In this document: piece by piece, positions 21,030 through 31,966 of the stretch
How positions within the stretch are numbered: position 1 is the first letter of the stretch
How the letters are laid out: the number at the start of each line of letters is the position of its first letter
Assembly (NCBI RefSeq): GCF_014652375.1
Contig: NZ_BMYR01000008.1
Location: forward strand, 62,001 to 126,000
Length of the DNA: 64,000 nt
DNA from: Alishewanella tabrizica
GTDB lineage: Bacteria; Pseudomonadota; Gammaproteobacteria; Enterobacterales; Alteromonadaceae
Direction: 5' to 3'
Position numbers and translations under genes: made by a program
Notes under the pieces: generated by a model
Databases searched by the model: none
Told to the model about the DNA's origin: nothing
What the model saw: only the letters and a program-made list of their open reading frames with translations

Positions 21030-21902
21030 TTAGGAACGCGGGTCAGTTGTTATGTTTGCAAAGGCAGCACCCATTCGGGTAACCGTACCGGGTTGTTGTT
21101 CGGGTAAAAATGCCATGCTGTTAGCAGGGAAGGCTAAAATTACCGTGGAACCCAATTTAAAGCGGCCCATTTCAGCGCCTTTCTCTAGGGTGACACTGTT
21201 TAATCCGGTAGCAGGGTATTGCCAGCGGAACACATCTTTACCTGCGGGTGGGGTCACTGTCCCGGCCCATACCGTTTCAATGCTTGCAACGATGGTTGCG
21301 CCAACCAGCACAAGTGCCATAGGCCCCAATTCTGTATCAAACAGGGTAACAACGCGTTCGTTACGGGCAAAAAGATCAGGCACATTTTCCGCTGTTAGCG
21401 GGTTGACCGAAAATAACTCACCTGGCACGTAAATCATTTCGCGCAGGGTGCCGGTTACAGGCATATGGATCCGGTGATAGTCTTTCGGCGCCAGATAAAT
21501 AGTGGCAAATTTACCGCCTAAGAAAGGATCAGCCGTTTCTGCTTTGCCACCGAGCAAGCTTTGTAAACTGTAATCATGGTTTTTGGCTTGTACCAACTGT
21601 CCGGCAATGATGTCGCCTAACTGACTAATTTTGCCATCAACGGGATGGGCAATGACGTTTTGTTCGGTTGCTAAAGGGCGAAGACCGGCTTTTAAGGGCC
21701 GGGTAAAAAACGCATTAAAGCTGTCGTAATCGGAGGCTTTCTCAAACTGGGCTTCTTGCATATTAATTTTATAGGCTTTAATAAATATATTAATTAACGC
21801 ATGACTAATAAACCCCAGTTTCGCGGCGGCAAGTTTGCCAACAAGGCGCGAGATAAGATGTTTAGGTAAAATATATTGCAGGGTAATTTTAAGTTTATCC
21901 AT
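21030..21902 (-). CDS. psd: Phosphatidylserine decarboxylase proenzyme
   Basis: Makes phosphatidylethanolamine from phosphatidylserine at the inner membrane. The 290-aa proenzyme has the self-cleavage motif LGST with Gly251-Ser252; Ser252 becomes the pyruvoyl group of the alpha chain. The charge-relay residues are in HPVDG (Asp89) and HRIHMP. It lies 23 bp after rsgA on the minus strand; psd-rsgA linkage is common in gammaproteobacteria. Confidence 0.97.
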   Translation of the reverse strand: MDKLKITLQYILPKHLISRLVGKLAAAKLGFISHALINIFIKAYKINMQEAQFEKASDYDSFNAFFTRPLKAGLRPLATEQNVIAHPVDGKISQLGDIIAGQLVQAKNHDYSLQSLLGGKAETADPFLGGKFATIYLAPKDYHRIHMPVTGTLREMIYVPGELFSVNPLTAENVPDLFARNERVVTLFDTELGPMALVLVGATIVASIETVWAGTVTPPAGKDVFRWQYPATGLNSVTLEKGAEMGRFKLGSTVILAFPANSMAFLPEQQPGTVTRMGAAFANITTDPRS

Positions 21903-21925
21903 GGTACGTTTCTTACTCTTAAATT

Positions 21926-22960
21926 TTAAAAATGATTAGGTTTATCCTGCGTCATACTGGTCAGGATTTTTAAATAACTGTCATAGCGGGTTTGGCTTAT
22001 CTGGTTTTCTGCAATGGCATGTTGCAGAGCGCAGCCCGGATCGGTGATATGTTTACAATCGCGAAACTTACAACGGCCGAGCCACGGACGAAATTCTACA
22101 AAGCCTGCGGTAACCTCTTCCGCCGATAAATGCCATAGCGCAAACTCACGAATACCAGGTGAATCAATTAAGGCGCCGCCTTCAGGTAAATGATAGAGCC
22201 GAGATACGGTTGTAGTGTGTTGACCAAGCCCAGAAACAGCAGATACTTCTTGGGTTACCGCTGCTAGTTCAGGCATCAGATTGTTCATTAATGACGACTT
22301 GCCTACACCCGATTGCCCAACAAAAATACTGGTACCACTGTGGATATAATGTAGTAAGGCGTCCATACCTTGTCCTGTGCTAGCGCTTACCAATAGTCCT
22401 GGATAGCCTAAATTACGGTACACATCAAGTTGTTGCTCTATCGCATGTTGCGCATCGGCGTCGATTAAATCGGCTTTGTTAATCACTAATAATGGCTTGA
22501 TACCGGTCATTTCTGCGGCAACTAAATAGCGATCAATAATATTTAACGACAGTGCAGGTAAAATAGCCGACACAATAATCATCAAATCAATATTGGCTGC
22601 TACGGGTTTTAAACCGTCGTAAAAGTCAGGGCGTAACAGCACGGAACGACGCTCTTCTACCGCTTCTATCACGCCATCAATACTGCCGGTAGGCTGTTTA
22701 CTGCGGCACCAACTTACCTGATCACCCGTGACAACCGAGCTGATAGTGCGGCGCATATTGCAGCGAATAATCTGGCCATGGCGATCTTCCACATCGACGT
22801 GTTGACCAAAACGGCTGATAACAAGGCCTGGTTCCGGTGCCTCAAGCAGCGTATCATCCCAAACTACGTTGGATTTTTTATCTGTGCGTTGTAAGCGGCG
22901 CTGCTCGTTTTTAGCAATACGATCATGTTGGCGCTGGCTAAGATGTTTTTTCTTGGTCAC
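21926..22960 (-). CDS. rsgA: RsgA, small ribosomal subunit biogenesis GTPase
   Basis: Circularly permuted GTPase that acts late in 30S assembly. In the 344-aa protein an N-terminal OB domain is followed by G4 (NKAD) before the P-loop GQSGVGKSS and then DSPG (G3), which is the permuted order. The C-terminal zinc motif is [14 protein letters not shown]. The start is GTG (22960); the lysine-rich [10 protein letters not shown]-terminus fits the E. coli protein. It is the first gene of rsgA-psd-GDPD, divergent from orn. Confidence 0.96.
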   Translation of the reverse strand: MTKKKHLSQRQHDRIAKNEQRRLQRTDKKSNVVWDDTLLEAPEPGLVISRFGQHVDVEDRHGQIIRCNMRRTISSVVTGDQVSWCRSKQPTGSIDGVIEAVEERRSVLLRPDFYDGLKPVAANIDLMIIVSAILPALSLNIIDRYLVAAEMTGIKPLLVINKADLIDADAQHAIEQQLDVYRNLGYPGLLVSASTGQGMDALLHYIHSGTSIFVGQSGVGKSSLMNNLMPELAAVTQEVSAVSGLGQHTTTVSRLYHLPEGGALIDSPGIREFALWHLSAEEVTAGFVEFRPWLGRCKFRDCKHITDPGCALQHAIAENQISQTRYDSYLKILTSMTQDKPNHF

Positions 22961-23110
22961 TGGTTACCGTTTTTTAAAAAGGATGCTATTACTGTAAAGC
23001 CGAAGGCGTGTATCATACTCGTATTCTGGGTTCTTACAAAGTGGCAAGCCGCGACTTGATAGCAACACCCACATTTTCCCTCAGTTTTCACTTGTAATAG
23101 GTAGCATCTA

Positions 23111-23662
23111 ATGATGGCAATTAACGACACGAATCTGGTTTGGTTAGATTTAGAAATGACCGGGCTAGAACCCAAAACCGATGTGATTTTGGAAATGGCG
23201 ACCATTGTTACCGATAGCCATTTAAATATTTTAGCTGAAGGGCCTGTATTTGCCATCAAAACCGCTGACAATGTGTTAGATAATATGAGTCCGTGGTGTG
23301 TTGAACAGCATGGTAAAAGTGGTTTAACGGCGCGGTGTCGTGCCAGTAACGTGTCATTGGCTGAGGCTGAAGCACAGACCATTGCCTTTTTAAGCCAGTA
23401 TGTTAGCCCAGGTAAGTCACCTATGTGTGGCAATAGCATTGGCCAAGATCGACGCTTTTTAGCGGAATATGCGCCTACCCTCGAGGCCTTTTTTCACTAT
23501 CGCAATTTAGATGTGAGTACGGTAAAAGAACTTGCACGTCGCTGGCATCCAGAGGTGTTAAAAAAGGTGCAAAAAAACAGTAGCCATCTGGCACTGGATG
23601 ATATTCGTGAATCAATTGCAGAGTTAGTGACTTACCGTACGCATTTTTTTAAATTACCTTAA
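23111..23662 (+). CDS. orn: Oligoribonuclease
   Basis: 3'-5' exonuclease that degrades di- and very short oligoribonucleotides, including pGpG from c-di-GMP breakdown. It has 183 aa. The DEDDh residues are in [10 protein letters not shown] (Asp, Glu), the IGQDRRFL segment (Asp) and [10 protein letters not shown] (His, Asp). Two adjacent ATGs (23111 and 23114) are possible; the second gives the more usual MAINDTNL start. It is divergent from rsgA, as in E. coli, and followed by tRNA-Gly. Confidence 0.96.
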   Translation: MMAINDTNLVWLDLEMTGLEPKTDVILEMATIVTDSHLNILAEGPVFAIKTADNVLDNMSPWCVEQHGKSGLTARCRASNVSLAEAEAQTIAFLSQYVSPGKSPMCGNSIGQDRRFLAEYAPTLEAFFHYRNLDVSTVKELARRWHPEVLKKVQKNSSHLALDDIRESIAELVTYRTHFFKLP

Positions 23663-23669
23663 AAAAGTC

Positions 23670-23697
23670 TTGCATCAGCGGCCTGTTTTTGTAAAAT
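23670..23697 (+). promoter_or_regulatory. Sigma-70 promoter of tRNA-Gly
   Basis: TTGCAT (23670-23675), a 16-base spacer and TAAAAT (23692-23697), followed by GCGCC, a GC-rich discriminator typical of stable-RNA genes. The predicted start near 23704 leaves a leader of about 29 bases. Confidence 0.7.
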
Positions 23698-23732
23698 GCG
23701 CCACACAAACAGTACAGATAGTGCTGGTTAAT

Positions 23733-23808
23733 GCGAGTTTAGCTCAGCTGGTAGAGCGCGACCTTGCCAAGGTCGAGGTCACGAGTTCGAACCTCGTAAC
23801 TCGCTCCA
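23733..23808 (+). tRNA. tRNA-Gly(GCC)
   Basis: 76 bases. Acceptor arms GCGAGTT/AACTCGC, D-loop AGCTCAGCTGGTAGAGC, anticodon loop CTTGCCAAG (anticodon GCC), T-loop GTTCGAACC, and an encoded TCCA 3' end. All stems pair. It is a single tRNA gene with its own promoter and terminator. Confidence 0.98.
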
Positions 23809-23819
23809 AATTTTAGAAA

Positions 23820-23853
23820 CAGAAAAGCAGCCTTATGGCTGCTTTTCTGTTTT
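23820..23853 (+). terminator. Terminator after tRNA-Gly
   Basis: A perfect 13-bp stem (CAGAAAAGCAGCC with GGCTGCTTTTCTG, 23820-23832 and 23837-23849), a TTAT loop and a following TTTT. Confidence 0.9.
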
Positions 23854-24042
23854 AAGCTCATAACAATGTTCCTATTTTACTGCAAATTCCCTCCCATCTT
23901 GCGTGATGTGAGTTATTCACTGTTCCAGCTTCACTGCGAAACAGCAAAAAAATTGCATCGTACCGTTACAAGTTGGCAATTTGCAGCTACAACTTATGAT
24001 AGGTAAAGCTTTACTGTAAACGCAGCGGCGAAGGGAGGAGTT

Positions 24043-24246
24043 ATGTCGCAATCACCTTGCATCCGTAATTGTTGTCTCGATCAGCATGATTGCTGTTTGG
24101 GCTGCGGGCGTTTATTAACCGAGATTACCGAGTGGCATCAAGCCGAGCCGTGGCGTCGGGAGCAGATTAGCCTTCTGGCGCAGCAGCGGCGTGAGGCGCG
24201 TCGGCAACGTGACATTATGCATCCCTGGGTAGACCCTTCTGAATAA
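24043..24246 (+). CDS. DUF1289 family cysteine-rich protein
   Basis: A 67-aa protein with the DUF1289 pattern: SPCIRNCCLDQHDCCLGCGR gives CxxxC, then CCxxC, cysteines thought to bind an Fe-S cluster or zinc. The W..EP..R..I segment follows. Function unknown. GGGAGG is about 7 bases before ATG 24043. Its 3' end overlaps the convergent queG by 32 bases, so the two stop codons lie inside each other's genes. Confidence 0.8.
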   Translation: MSQSPCIRNCCLDQHDCCLGCGRLLTEITEWHQAEPWRREQISLLAQQRREARRQRDIMHPWVDPSE

Positions 24247-25366
24247 TTCTTACTAAGCGGGCTGTTGAGCGGGGTAGCAAGTTGCCTTGCTGCCAGTATT
24301 TTTGTTTTTGTTGTTGCAACGCCCACCGAATGTGCTCTGCCACTAAGGGCGTCGCATGCGCTAAAGCGCCTTGCAATACATCGCTGATTTCAGCGTGATA
24401 GGGCGCATTGCCAAGCGCTACGGCAAGATTACGTTGCCAACGCTCAAAGCCTATACGCCTTATGGCGCTGCCCTCCGTATAGTGTAAAAACGTGGCCTCA
24501 TCCCACTGAAAAAGCGTAAGCAAAGCATGATCTTGCCATTGGGGGCGCCGTTGAAAATCGGCCTCCGCCGTTAGCGGCGCATCGCGATTGACAGGACACA
24601 CTAATTGGCAATCATCACAGCCATAAATACGGTTGCCAATAAGGGCGCGAAATTCCTCCGGAATAGCCCCTTTTAATTCAATGGTTAAATACGAAATACA
24701 CCGGCGACCATCTACCACATAGGGGGCAACGATGGCACCTGTGGGACAACTGGTGATACAGGCGACGCAACTACCGCAATCGCCTTCGTGTGGTGTATCT
24801 GTGGGCAGCGCAATATTGATTAACAGTTCGCCGAGAAAAAACCATGAGCCTGCGGATTCATTGAGCGCTAAACTGTGTTTACCTATCCAACCAATACCCG
24901 CTTGTTGTGCTAAGGGGCGTTCTAGGATAGGCGCTGAATCAACAAAAGGTCTACCGTTCACATCGGTGATGTTTGCAAGCGCAGTACTAATACGTTGCCC
25001 AAGTTGTTTTAAACGGCTGCGCACCAGTTTGTGATAATCACGTCCTAGCGCATAGCGGCTGATGTAAGCTTGGCTAGGATCGGCAAGATTCGTTGCGAAC
25101 CCTGCCTGTTTTGGCAAGTAATCCATTCGAACACTGATCACACTCAGGGTGCCGGGATGTAATTCAGCCGGGCGAGCCCTTAACATGCCATGCTCAGCCA
25201 TGTAATGCATTTCACCATGATACCCTGCCTCTAACCAGCGCTGTAACGCGCTTTCGTATTGGCTTAAATCCGGTGTTGTGATGCCGCAGGCTTGAAAGCC
25301 TAATTCATTGGCCCACTGTTTAATTTGTTGAGCCAATTGATGCTTGTCCATCTTAAGGGATTCCAT
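24215..25366 (-). CDS. queG: QueG, epoxyqueuosine reductase
   Basis: Cobalamin-dependent enzyme with two [4Fe-4S] clusters that makes the last step of queuosine in tRNA. The 383-aa protein has ferredoxin motifs CGSCVACITSCP and, further on, CDDCQLVCP, plus the earlier conserved RYALGRDYH segment. Start at ATG 25366 keeps about the E. coli N-terminal length; ATG 25351 is also possible, and neither has a strong ribosome binding site. It is divergent from tsaE, but the usual neighbour nnr is missing between them. Confidence 0.95.
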   Translation of the reverse strand: MESLKMDKHQLAQQIKQWANELGFQACGITTPDLSQYESALQRWLEAGYHGEMHYMAEHGMLRARPAELHPGTLSVISVRMDYLPKQAGFATNLADPSQAYISRYALGRDYHKLVRSRLKQLGQRISTALANITDVNGRPFVDSAPILERPLAQQAGIGWIGKHSLALNESAGSWFFLGELLINIALPTDTPHEGDCGSCVACITSCPTGAIVAPYVVDGRRCISYLTIELKGAIPEEFRALIGNRIYGCDDCQLVCPVNRDAPLTAEADFQRRPQWQDHALLTLFQWDEATFLHYTEGSAIRRIGFERWQRNLAVALGNAPYHAEISDVLQGALAHATPLVAEHIRWALQQQKQKYWQQGNLLPRSTARLVRIIQKGLPRDA

Positions 25367-25654
25367 TTTTAAAATGCTTAGGTGCTATAAGCAACAGCAA
25401 GGATCTTAGCATAGTGTTTTTTTAGCCCATAGTTTTAGCCCGCAGTTTTCATTCAAAGATTTCATCTACAGGTGCGCATATCGGTGTGCAAACACATTCA
25501 CTCGTATGCTGGGGTGTTTCAGGGCGAGTCCCATACGCTCTGAGTCAACTTTGTGCCAAGCAAGGGAACTTGAACGAAAGCATCAAGTCAGATGGCGTTA
25601 TAACGCGGTTTTTCTGGCTGAAAGGGCTGATCCTTTGTTACCATAGCCAACAAA

Positions 25655-26152
25655 ATGATTGATACGTATTTTCAGGGTAGTAGCTTGCAGAGTCTAAGTG
25701 TTCAGTTGCATACAGAAGCGGAAACATTGGCGCTGGCTCAACGCCTGGCTACGCTGTTACACGGTGGCCTTGTCGTGTTTTTACAAGGCGGTTTGGGGGC
25801 GGGAAAAACCACATTTTGTCGTGGGATTATTCAAGCACTTGGCCATAACGGTAATGTTAAAAGCCCCACTTATACCTTGGTTGAGCCTTATGAACTTGCT
25901 GGCTTGCAGGTATATCATTTTGATCTTTATCGTTTGCATGATGCCGAAGAACTGGAGTTTATGGGGATACGCGATTACTTTACCGCACAAAGCCTGTGTT
26001 TAGTGGAGTGGCCTGAGCGTGGCGAAGGTAGTCTGCCACAACCTGATCTCACTGTTACCTTGGGTTTCGAGGCGGAACAACGCACACTGGTGTTAACGGC
26101 ACACCATGCCCGTACTGACGCGATGTTAACTGTATTATCACATCATGAATAA
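25655..26152 (+). CDS. tsaE: TsaE, tRNA t6A37 synthesis ATPase
   Basis: ATPase that cycles the TsaBD complex in threonylcarbamoyl-adenosine formation on tRNA. The 165-aa protein has the P-loop GGLGAGKTT at 45-53, and KSPTYTLVEPY and HFDLYRL are family signatures. It begins the long tsaE-amiB-mutL-miaA-hfq-hflX block; its TAA overlaps the amiB ATG (ATGAATAA), so translation is coupled. The N-terminus is about 12 residues longer than in E. coli and the ribosome binding site at ATG 25655 is poor, so the start is the least sure point. Confidence 0.94.
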   Translation: MIDTYFQGSSLQSLSVQLHTEAETLALAQRLATLLHGGLVVFLQGGLGAGKTTFCRGIIQALGHNGNVKSPTYTLVEPYELAGLQVYHFDLYRLHDAEELEFMGIRDYFTAQSLCLVEWPERGEGSLPQPDLTVTLGFEAEQRTLVLTAHHARTDAMLTVLSHHE

Positions 26153-27530
26153 CCTTACCGTACTTATTCGATATACCTTTTTTGCGTGTTGTGTGTTGCT
26201 GAGCATGGTGGCGCAGGCCAATAATGCAACTAATCAAGTGCAAAGCATTCGTGTTTGGCCTTCTCCAGATAACACCAGAGTCGTATTTGATTTACGTGCC
26301 GCACCCAACTTTAAGCATTTTATGTTGGAAGATCCACACCGTTTAGTGATTGATCTCAGTCGTGTTTCTGGGGGAACTGCGTTACCCAGTGTGAATGGTG
26401 AGGCTGCGTTAATTCGTGGTATCCGCAGTAGTAGCGGACAAAATAGTATGCGTATTGTGCTCGACTTAACTCGTGCGGCGAAACCTACGGTGTTTGCGTT
26501 AGCGCCTACGCCACCTTATGGCCACCGTTTGGTTATTGATTTTCCTGACAGTAACCCAGCTAGCAATGCTGCAAACAGCCAACCTGCTGAGGCCAGCACC
26601 CCAGCGAGTACTGCAATTACCGGAGCAAGTAACAATCGTCCGCTGCCATCAGGCGCTCGCACCGCCCGCGATATTATTATTGCGGTAGATGCAGGCCATG
26701 GCGGGGAAGATCCAGGCTCAATTGGCCCAGGTGGTACTTTCGAAAAAAATTTAACGTTACCCATTTCTCGGCAATTGGTAGAACGGATAAATCGAGAGCC
26801 AGGCATGAAAGCTGTTCTGGTGCGTACCGGCGACTATTTTATTCATGTTAATAGCCGAACCGATATTGCCAGACGTATGCAAGCCGATTTACTGGTGTCC
26901 ATTCATGCTGATGCCTTTACGTCGCCCCATCCAAAGGGCGCTGCCGTTTGGGTGTTATCGCTTCGCAGAGCAACGTCAGAAGTGGGGCGGATGTTAGAGC
27001 AAACTGAGCGACACGGTGAGTTATTAGGGGGTGTTGCTGAGGTCATTAAAGATTCCGCTAATGAACGTTACTTGGCACAAACCGTGTTAGATTTATCGAT
27101 GAACCATTCCATGGTTACAGCGCATCAAGTTGCAAACCAAGTGCTTGCTGAATTGGGTAAAGTGACCACCTTACACAAGCGTGAACCTCAAGCCGCGAGT
27201 TTAGGGGTATTGAGAGCACCCGATATTCCTTCCATTTTGGTTGAGGTTGGATTTATTTCGAATCCACAAGAAGAACGCTTATTGCGCAGCAGTGCGCATC
27301 AACAAAAATTAGTGCAATCATTATTTACAGGGTTAAAACGCCATTTCGAATTATCGCCGCCTGCCGATTCGCTTTTTGCGCAGCGCCGAGCCAAAGAACA
27401 CCGCGTCCAGGCTGGGGAATCGTTGTCATTAATTGCGCAGCGTTACAATGTGTCGATAGAAGAGCTGCGCCGCCACAATCAATTACGTAGTGACAGTATC
27501 CGCATTGGCCAGGTAATACGGATCCCCTGA
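26145..27530 (+). CDS. amiB: AmiB, N-acetylmuramoyl-L-alanine amidase
   Basis: Periplasmic zinc amidase that splits septal peptidoglycan under EnvC-type activators. The 461-aa protein has a signal peptide to about residue 25, an AMIN domain (30-135) that localises it to the septum, a Ser/Ala/Pro linker (138-170), and the amidase_3 domain starting [11 protein letters not shown] with zinc ligands His185 and Glu200-type residues. A C-terminal LysM domain (about 416-461) binds glycan. E. coli AmiB lacks that LysM, but Vibrio/Pseudomonas forms have it. Confidence 0.95.
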   Translation: MNNLTVLIRYTFFACCVLLSMVAQANNATNQVQSIRVWPSPDNTRVVFDLRAAPNFKHFMLEDPHRLVIDLSRVSGGTALPSVNGEAALIRGIRSSSGQNSMRIVLDLTRAAKPTVFALAPTPPYGHRLVIDFPDSNPASNAANSQPAEASTPASTAITGASNNRPLPSGARTARDIIIAVDAGHGGEDPGSIGPGGTFEKNLTLPISRQLVERINREPGMKAVLVRTGDYFIHVNSRTDIARRMQADLLVSIHADAFTSPHPKGAAVWVLSLRRATSEVGRMLEQTERHGELLGGVAEVIKDSANERYLAQTVLDLSMNHSMVTAHQVANQVLAELGKVTTLHKREPQAASLGVLRAPDIPSILVEVGFISNPQEERLLRSSAHQQKLVQSLFTGLKRHFELSPPADSLFAQRRAKEHRVQAGESLSLIAQRYNVSIEELRRHNQLRSDSIRIGQVIRIP

Positions 27531-27531
27531 C

Positions 27532-29340
27532 ATGCCTATTCAATTGTTACCGCCACAATTAGCTAACCAAATTGCTGCAGGCGAAGTGGTTGAACGACCC
27601 GCTTCAGTCGTTAAAGAATTGGTTGAAAATAGCTTAGATGCCGGTGCAACACAGATCGAAATTGATATTGAGAAAGGTGGCAGTAAGCTGATTCGGGTGC
27701 GTGACAATGGTGCAGGCATTGCGCAGCAAGAATTAATGTTAGCCTTGAGTCGGCATGCAACGAGCAAAATAGCAACCTTAGCCGATTTAGAGCAGATTGT
27801 GAGTTTAGGTTTTCGGGGAGAAGCGTTAGCCAGTATTAGCTCTGTGTCGCGTTTAACCCTAACATCCAAGCCGGAAACGCAGAGCGCAGCTTGGCAAGCC
27901 AATGCGGAAGGCCGCGATATGGCGGTGCAAGTAAAACCGGCAGCGCATCCAACCGGCACTAGTATTGATGTTGTTGATTTGTTTTTTAATACCCCAGCGC
28001 GGCGCCGCTTTTTACGCAGTGATAAAACAGAATTTTCCCATATCGATGAGCTGATCAAACGGTTAGCGCTGAGCCGTTTTGATGTGGCTTGGACGTTAAC
28101 CCACAATGGTCAGCCGGTACGTCGTTTGCCTATAGCAGACAGCCCAGCAGCCAAGCAAAAACGGTTGGCGGCTTTATGCGGTCGCAGTTTTGCGGAGCAG
28201 GCATTGTGGATTGAAAATCATTATGGTCAATTGCAGCTATCGGGCTGGTTGCTGGCACCTGCTGCATGTCAGGCCACTGCTGCGTGTCAATACAGTTATG
28301 TTAATGGCCGAATGATGCGGGATAAGCTGTTAAATCATGCCATTCGACAAGCCTATGGTGAACGTTTGCCCGCGGAGCTTCAGCCTGCTTTTGTACTTTA
28401 TCTTGAGCTGGATCCGGCAGACTTGGATGTGAATGTTCATCCAGCGAAACATGAAGTGCGTTTTCATCAAGCGCGTTTAGTGCATGATTTTGTTGTGAGT
28501 GCATTGAGTGATGCGTTGGCACAGCTATCAACAGATCTTCTACCTTCGACAGTGGCAGAACCTGAACGTTATCAAACAGTGTCGGATTCTGCCCGTTTTA
28601 TTGCCGAGTCTGTTACGCCATCAGGCACGGATGGGTTTGTTACGCAGCGTGTTGAGCATCATGATATACAGCATGTTGCTAATCATGTAAGTGCGCAATC
28701 TCCGCGTTCTTCTTCTGTTTATGTGAATAAAGGCTTTAATAAAGAAAAAGAAGTGTTATCACAATCTAGTGCATCACCACAGCACGCTATTGCTTACCTT
28801 GCTGCCAGTCAGGTTGCTGTTGAGCAAGAACGTGCTCAGCCAAGTAAGCCTTATTTGATAGTCGATAATCGTTATGTGTTGTATCAAGAAGATACTCAGC
28901 TACGTTTAAATGATTTAGTTGTCAGTGTGGCACGGTATTGGCCACTGCGGCTTGACACCGCGCCATTGTTACTGCCGTTAAGGATTAATCTTACGGCTGA
29001 AGAGCTCGCCGCCATGTTGTCGTGTGCCGACAGTCTAGAGTCCTTAGGTTTTGATCTCTTGATCAAAGACAATACGGCGATTATTCGACGGGTACCCATT
29101 TGGTTAAGGCATACTGCTATCAGTCAATGGTTTAGTGCCTTTGTAGCACAGTTAGCCGTTCCGGGCGCCATAGAACCGGCACGGTTGCTGTTGCAGTTAG
29201 TGTTATCCACGCCTTATTTACAGGCTGAACTGTTGTTACATTATTTTCCGGAAGCGGTATTTGCCGATCAGCATGATGCTAAAGTCGTGGTTCTCGATGT
29301 GAGTGATGCCACCTTACAGGTAGTAAAACATGAATGCTAA
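27532..29340 (+). CDS. mutL: MutL, DNA mismatch repair protein
   Basis: Couples MutS mismatch recognition to MutH/UvrD. The 602-aa protein has the GHKL ATPase motifs [26 protein letters not shown] and [10 protein letters not shown] in the N-terminal 340 residues, a low-complexity linker (about 345-430) and the C-terminal dimer domain. The DQHAxxE endonuclease motif is not seen, which suits a MutH-dependent organism. It begins 1 bp after amiB and overlaps miaA by 11 bp. Confidence 0.97.
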   Translation: MPIQLLPPQLANQIAAGEVVERPASVVKELVENSLDAGATQIEIDIEKGGSKLIRVRDNGAGIAQQELMLALSRHATSKIATLADLEQIVSLGFRGEALASISSVSRLTLTSKPETQSAAWQANAEGRDMAVQVKPAAHPTGTSIDVVDLFFNTPARRRFLRSDKTEFSHIDELIKRLALSRFDVAWTLTHNGQPVRRLPIADSPAAKQKRLAALCGRSFAEQALWIENHYGQLQLSGWLLAPAACQATAACQYSYVNGRMMRDKLLNHAIRQAYGERLPAELQPAFVLYLELDPADLDVNVHPAKHEVRFHQARLVHDFVVSALSDALAQLSTDLLPSTVAEPERYQTVSDSARFIAESVTPSGTDGFVTQRVEHHDIQHVANHVSAQSPRSSSVYVNKGFNKEKEVLSQSSASPQHAIAYLAASQVAVEQERAQPSKPYLIVDNRYVLYQEDTQLRLNDLVVSVARYWPLRLDTAPLLLPLRINLTAEELAAMLSCADSLESLGFDLLIKDNTAIIRRVPIWLRHTAISQWFSAFVAQLAVPGAIEPARLLLQLVLSTPYLQAELLLHYFPEAVFADQHDAKVVVLDVSDATLQVVKHEC

Positions 29341-30274
29341 ATTACCCGTTATTTGTATCATGGGTCCCACGGCCTCCGGTAAGACTGCGCTGGCAATAGC
29401 GTTAAAACAACAACTAGGAAAGGCTGAGCTGATCAGTGTCGACAGTGCCTTAGTGTACCGCGGTATGGATATTGGCACAGCCAAGCCAACAGCCGCAGAG
29501 TTAGCCACCGCGCCCCATTTTCTCTTGGATATACGTGATCCGGCAGAGGTCTATTCTGCTGCCGACTTTCGCTCAGATGCCCTGCAGTTAATTGCTGCCA
29601 TTCATCAACGTGGCAATATTCCTATTTTGGTTGGTGGCACCATGTTGTACTTTAAAGCCTTACTACAAGGTATTTCTGAGCTGCCGCCAGCAAATGATCA
29701 GGTTAGGCAACAATTAGAGCTCGAAGCTCAGCAGTATGGTTGGGCGAGCTTACATCAACAATTAGCCGAGGTCGATCCGGTCGCCGCAGCGCGAATTCAT
29801 CCTAATGATCCGCAACGCATTAACCGAGCCTTGGAGGTTTATCGTCTCACGGGATCAAGCTTAACGGCGTTAACAGCAAAAAAACCTGAACCTTTTCCGT
29901 ATAAAGTACACCAATTCGCCATAGCGCCCACTGATCGTGCAGTATTGCATCAACGTATTGAATTACGCTTTCAACAAATGTTAGCACAGGGTTTTCAGCA
30001 TGAAGTTGCGCAGCTTTTTGGGCGTGGCGATTTACATGAAAACCTACCGGCTATTCGCTGTGTTGGGTATCGACAGATGTGGGATTTTTTGGCGGGTAAA
30101 GCCGATTATGCGCTGATGGTTAGTCAAGGCATTGCGGCAACGCGTCAACTGGCTAAGCGGCAGTTGACTTGGTTACGCAGTTGGCCAGACCTACACTGGT
30201 TAAAAAGTGAAGCTAAGCTTGAAGAAAACTTGCAAGCTGTCATAACTTCGCTAAGCTACAATGTGAAGAGTTAG
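29330..30274 (+). CDS. miaA: MiaA, tRNA dimethylallyltransferase
   Basis: Adds the dimethylallyl group to A37 of tRNAs reading UNN codons. In the 314-aa protein the P-loop is [10 protein letters not shown] (about residues 11-20), and [18 protein letters not shown] and [13 protein letters not shown] are the substrate-site motifs. It overlaps the end of mutL by 11 bp, so translation is coupled. It is followed by hfq after 81 bp. Confidence 0.97.
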   Translation: MNAKLPVICIMGPTASGKTALAIALKQQLGKAELISVDSALVYRGMDIGTAKPTAAELATAPHFLLDIRDPAEVYSAADFRSDALQLIAAIHQRGNIPILVGGTMLYFKALLQGISELPPANDQVRQQLELEAQQYGWASLHQQLAEVDPVAAARIHPNDPQRINRALEVYRLTGSSLTALTAKKPEPFPYKVHQFAIAPTDRAVLHQRIELRFQQMLAQGFQHEVAQLFGRGDLHENLPAIRCVGYRQMWDFLAGKADYALMVSQGIAATRQLAKRQLTWLRSWPDLHWLKSEAKLEENLQAVITSLSYNVKS

Positions 30275-30296
30275 TAAAAATTTCACGTTTAACAAC

Positions 30297-30324
30297 TTGA
30301 AATAAAAAAAATAATACCTATATA
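30297..30324 (+). promoter_or_regulatory. Candidate promoter of hfq
   Basis: TTGAAA (30297-30302), a 16-base A-rich spacer and TATATA (30319-30324), in the miaA-hfq gap. It would supplement read-through from the upstream genes; promoters inside miaA, known in E. coli, were not assessed. Confidence 0.45.
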
Positions 30325-30325
30325 A

Positions 30326-30613
<288 letters not shown>

Positions 30614-30631
30614 TTAGCGGAGTAATATTGC

Positions 30632-31924
30632 TTGTTTGAACTGGCTGAGCTGGCTGAACAGGCCGTACTAGTACACGTTAATTTCCCGCAAGAGGCGGTT
30701 ACCGAAGATTTGCAAGAGCTGAAAATGCTCGTTGCATCTGCAGGTGTATCTACTTTGCAGGTTATAACCACCAATCGGCAGTCACCTGATGCTAAATTTT
30801 TTATTGGATCAGGCAAAGCTGCAGAACTTGCCACCACGGTCGCAGACCTCTCTGCGTCTGTGGTGATATTCAATCATGAGCTATCACCAGGCCAAACCCG
30901 CAATTTAGAGCGTCTCTGTCAAGCTCGGGTTCTCGATCGTACCAGTTTAATCTTGGATATTTTTGCGCAACGGGCCCGCACCTACGAAGGTAAATTACAA
31001 GTTGAGCTTGCGCAATTACAGCATCTTGCATCAAGGTTGATACGCGGATTCGATAACGAGCGGCAAAAGGGTGGTATTGGATTACGTGGACCGGGCGAAA
31101 CACAATTAGAAACTGATCGGCGTTTATTACGGGAGCGCGTTAGGGCGCTTAAGCAACGGCTTGAAAAAATGACGCGTCAGCGCGAGCAGGGGCGTCGAGC
31201 GCGACAACGTTCTGAGCAACCGGTTATTTCTATTGTCGGGTATACCAATGCGGGAAAATCAACGTTATTCAATCGTTTAACAGCCGCTGCTGTGTATGCT
31301 GCTGATCAGCTTTTTGCCACCTTGGATCCCACGTTACGTAAAATTACTTTGCCGCAATTTGGTGACGCTATTTTGGCGGATACGGTGGGGTTTATTCGAC
31401 ATCTACCTCACGATCTGGTTGCGGCGTTTAAGTCAACCTTGCAAGAAACGCGTGATGCAGATATTCAATTGCATGTTATTGATGTGGCTGATCCACGTAA
31501 AGACGATAATATAAAACAGGTTGATTCTGTGTTACAGGAGATTGATGCTGCGGATGTAACGCAGTTATTAGTCTTTAATAAAATTGACCAAATAGCGCAG
31601 TTGCCACGTATAGAATATGACGATACCGGTTTGCCGCGCGCAGTTTATTTATCGGCCATGTCGGGTGAAGGCATTGCGCTGTTACAGCAAGCGTTGGTTC
31701 AACTGTTATCGCAGCAGCATGTGCAGTTGACATTATTGTTACCGCCCGCGGCTGCCAATTGGCGAGCGCGCCTCTATCAGCTGCAGGCTGTACAGCAAGA
31801 AGAATATTTGGATGATGGTCAGTGTCGGTTAAACATTCAGCTGTCGACTGCGCAATGGGCGCGTTTACAAAAGCAGAGTGCACAACAACTTGAAAACTAT
31901 ATCGTCAGCCAGTCAGTTTTTTGA
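30632..31924 (+). CDS. hflX: HflX, ribosome-splitting GTPase
   Basis: GTPase that splits stalled ribosomes, especially on heat stress. The 430-aa protein has an N-terminal HflX domain, the segment KGGIGLRGPGETQLETDRR, and the G domain with GYTNAGKSTLFN (G1), DTVGF (G3) and NKID (G4). The start is TTG at 30632 with GGAG 9 bases upstream; it gives MFELAELAEQAVLVH, aligned with E. coli MFD. It is 18 bp after hfq. Confidence 0.96.
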   Translation: MFELAELAEQAVLVHVNFPQEAVTEDLQELKMLVASAGVSTLQVITTNRQSPDAKFFIGSGKAAELATTVADLSASVVIFNHELSPGQTRNLERLCQARVLDRTSLILDIFAQRARTYEGKLQVELAQLQHLASRLIRGFDNERQKGGIGLRGPGETQLETDRRLLRERVRALKQRLEKMTRQREQGRRARQRSEQPVISIVGYTNAGKSTLFNRLTAAAVYAADQLFATLDPTLRKITLPQFGDAILADTVGFIRHLPHDLVAAFKSTLQETRDADIQLHVIDVADPRKDDNIKQVDSVLQEIDAADVTQLLVFNKIDQIAQLPRIEYDDTGLPRAVYLSAMSGEGIALLQQALVQLLSQQHVQLTLLLPPAAANWRARLYQLQAVQQEEYLDDGQCRLNIQLSTAQWARLQKQSAQQLENYIVSQSVF

Positions 31925-31966
31925 TACATTAACCTTTAATGACAACTTACTACTATGGAGTTAAGC

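Noticed and set aside
25506-25646. 47-codon reading frame between queG and tsaE
   Set aside because: No similarity to nnr or any family I know, no ribosome binding site, and it is short enough to occur by chance.
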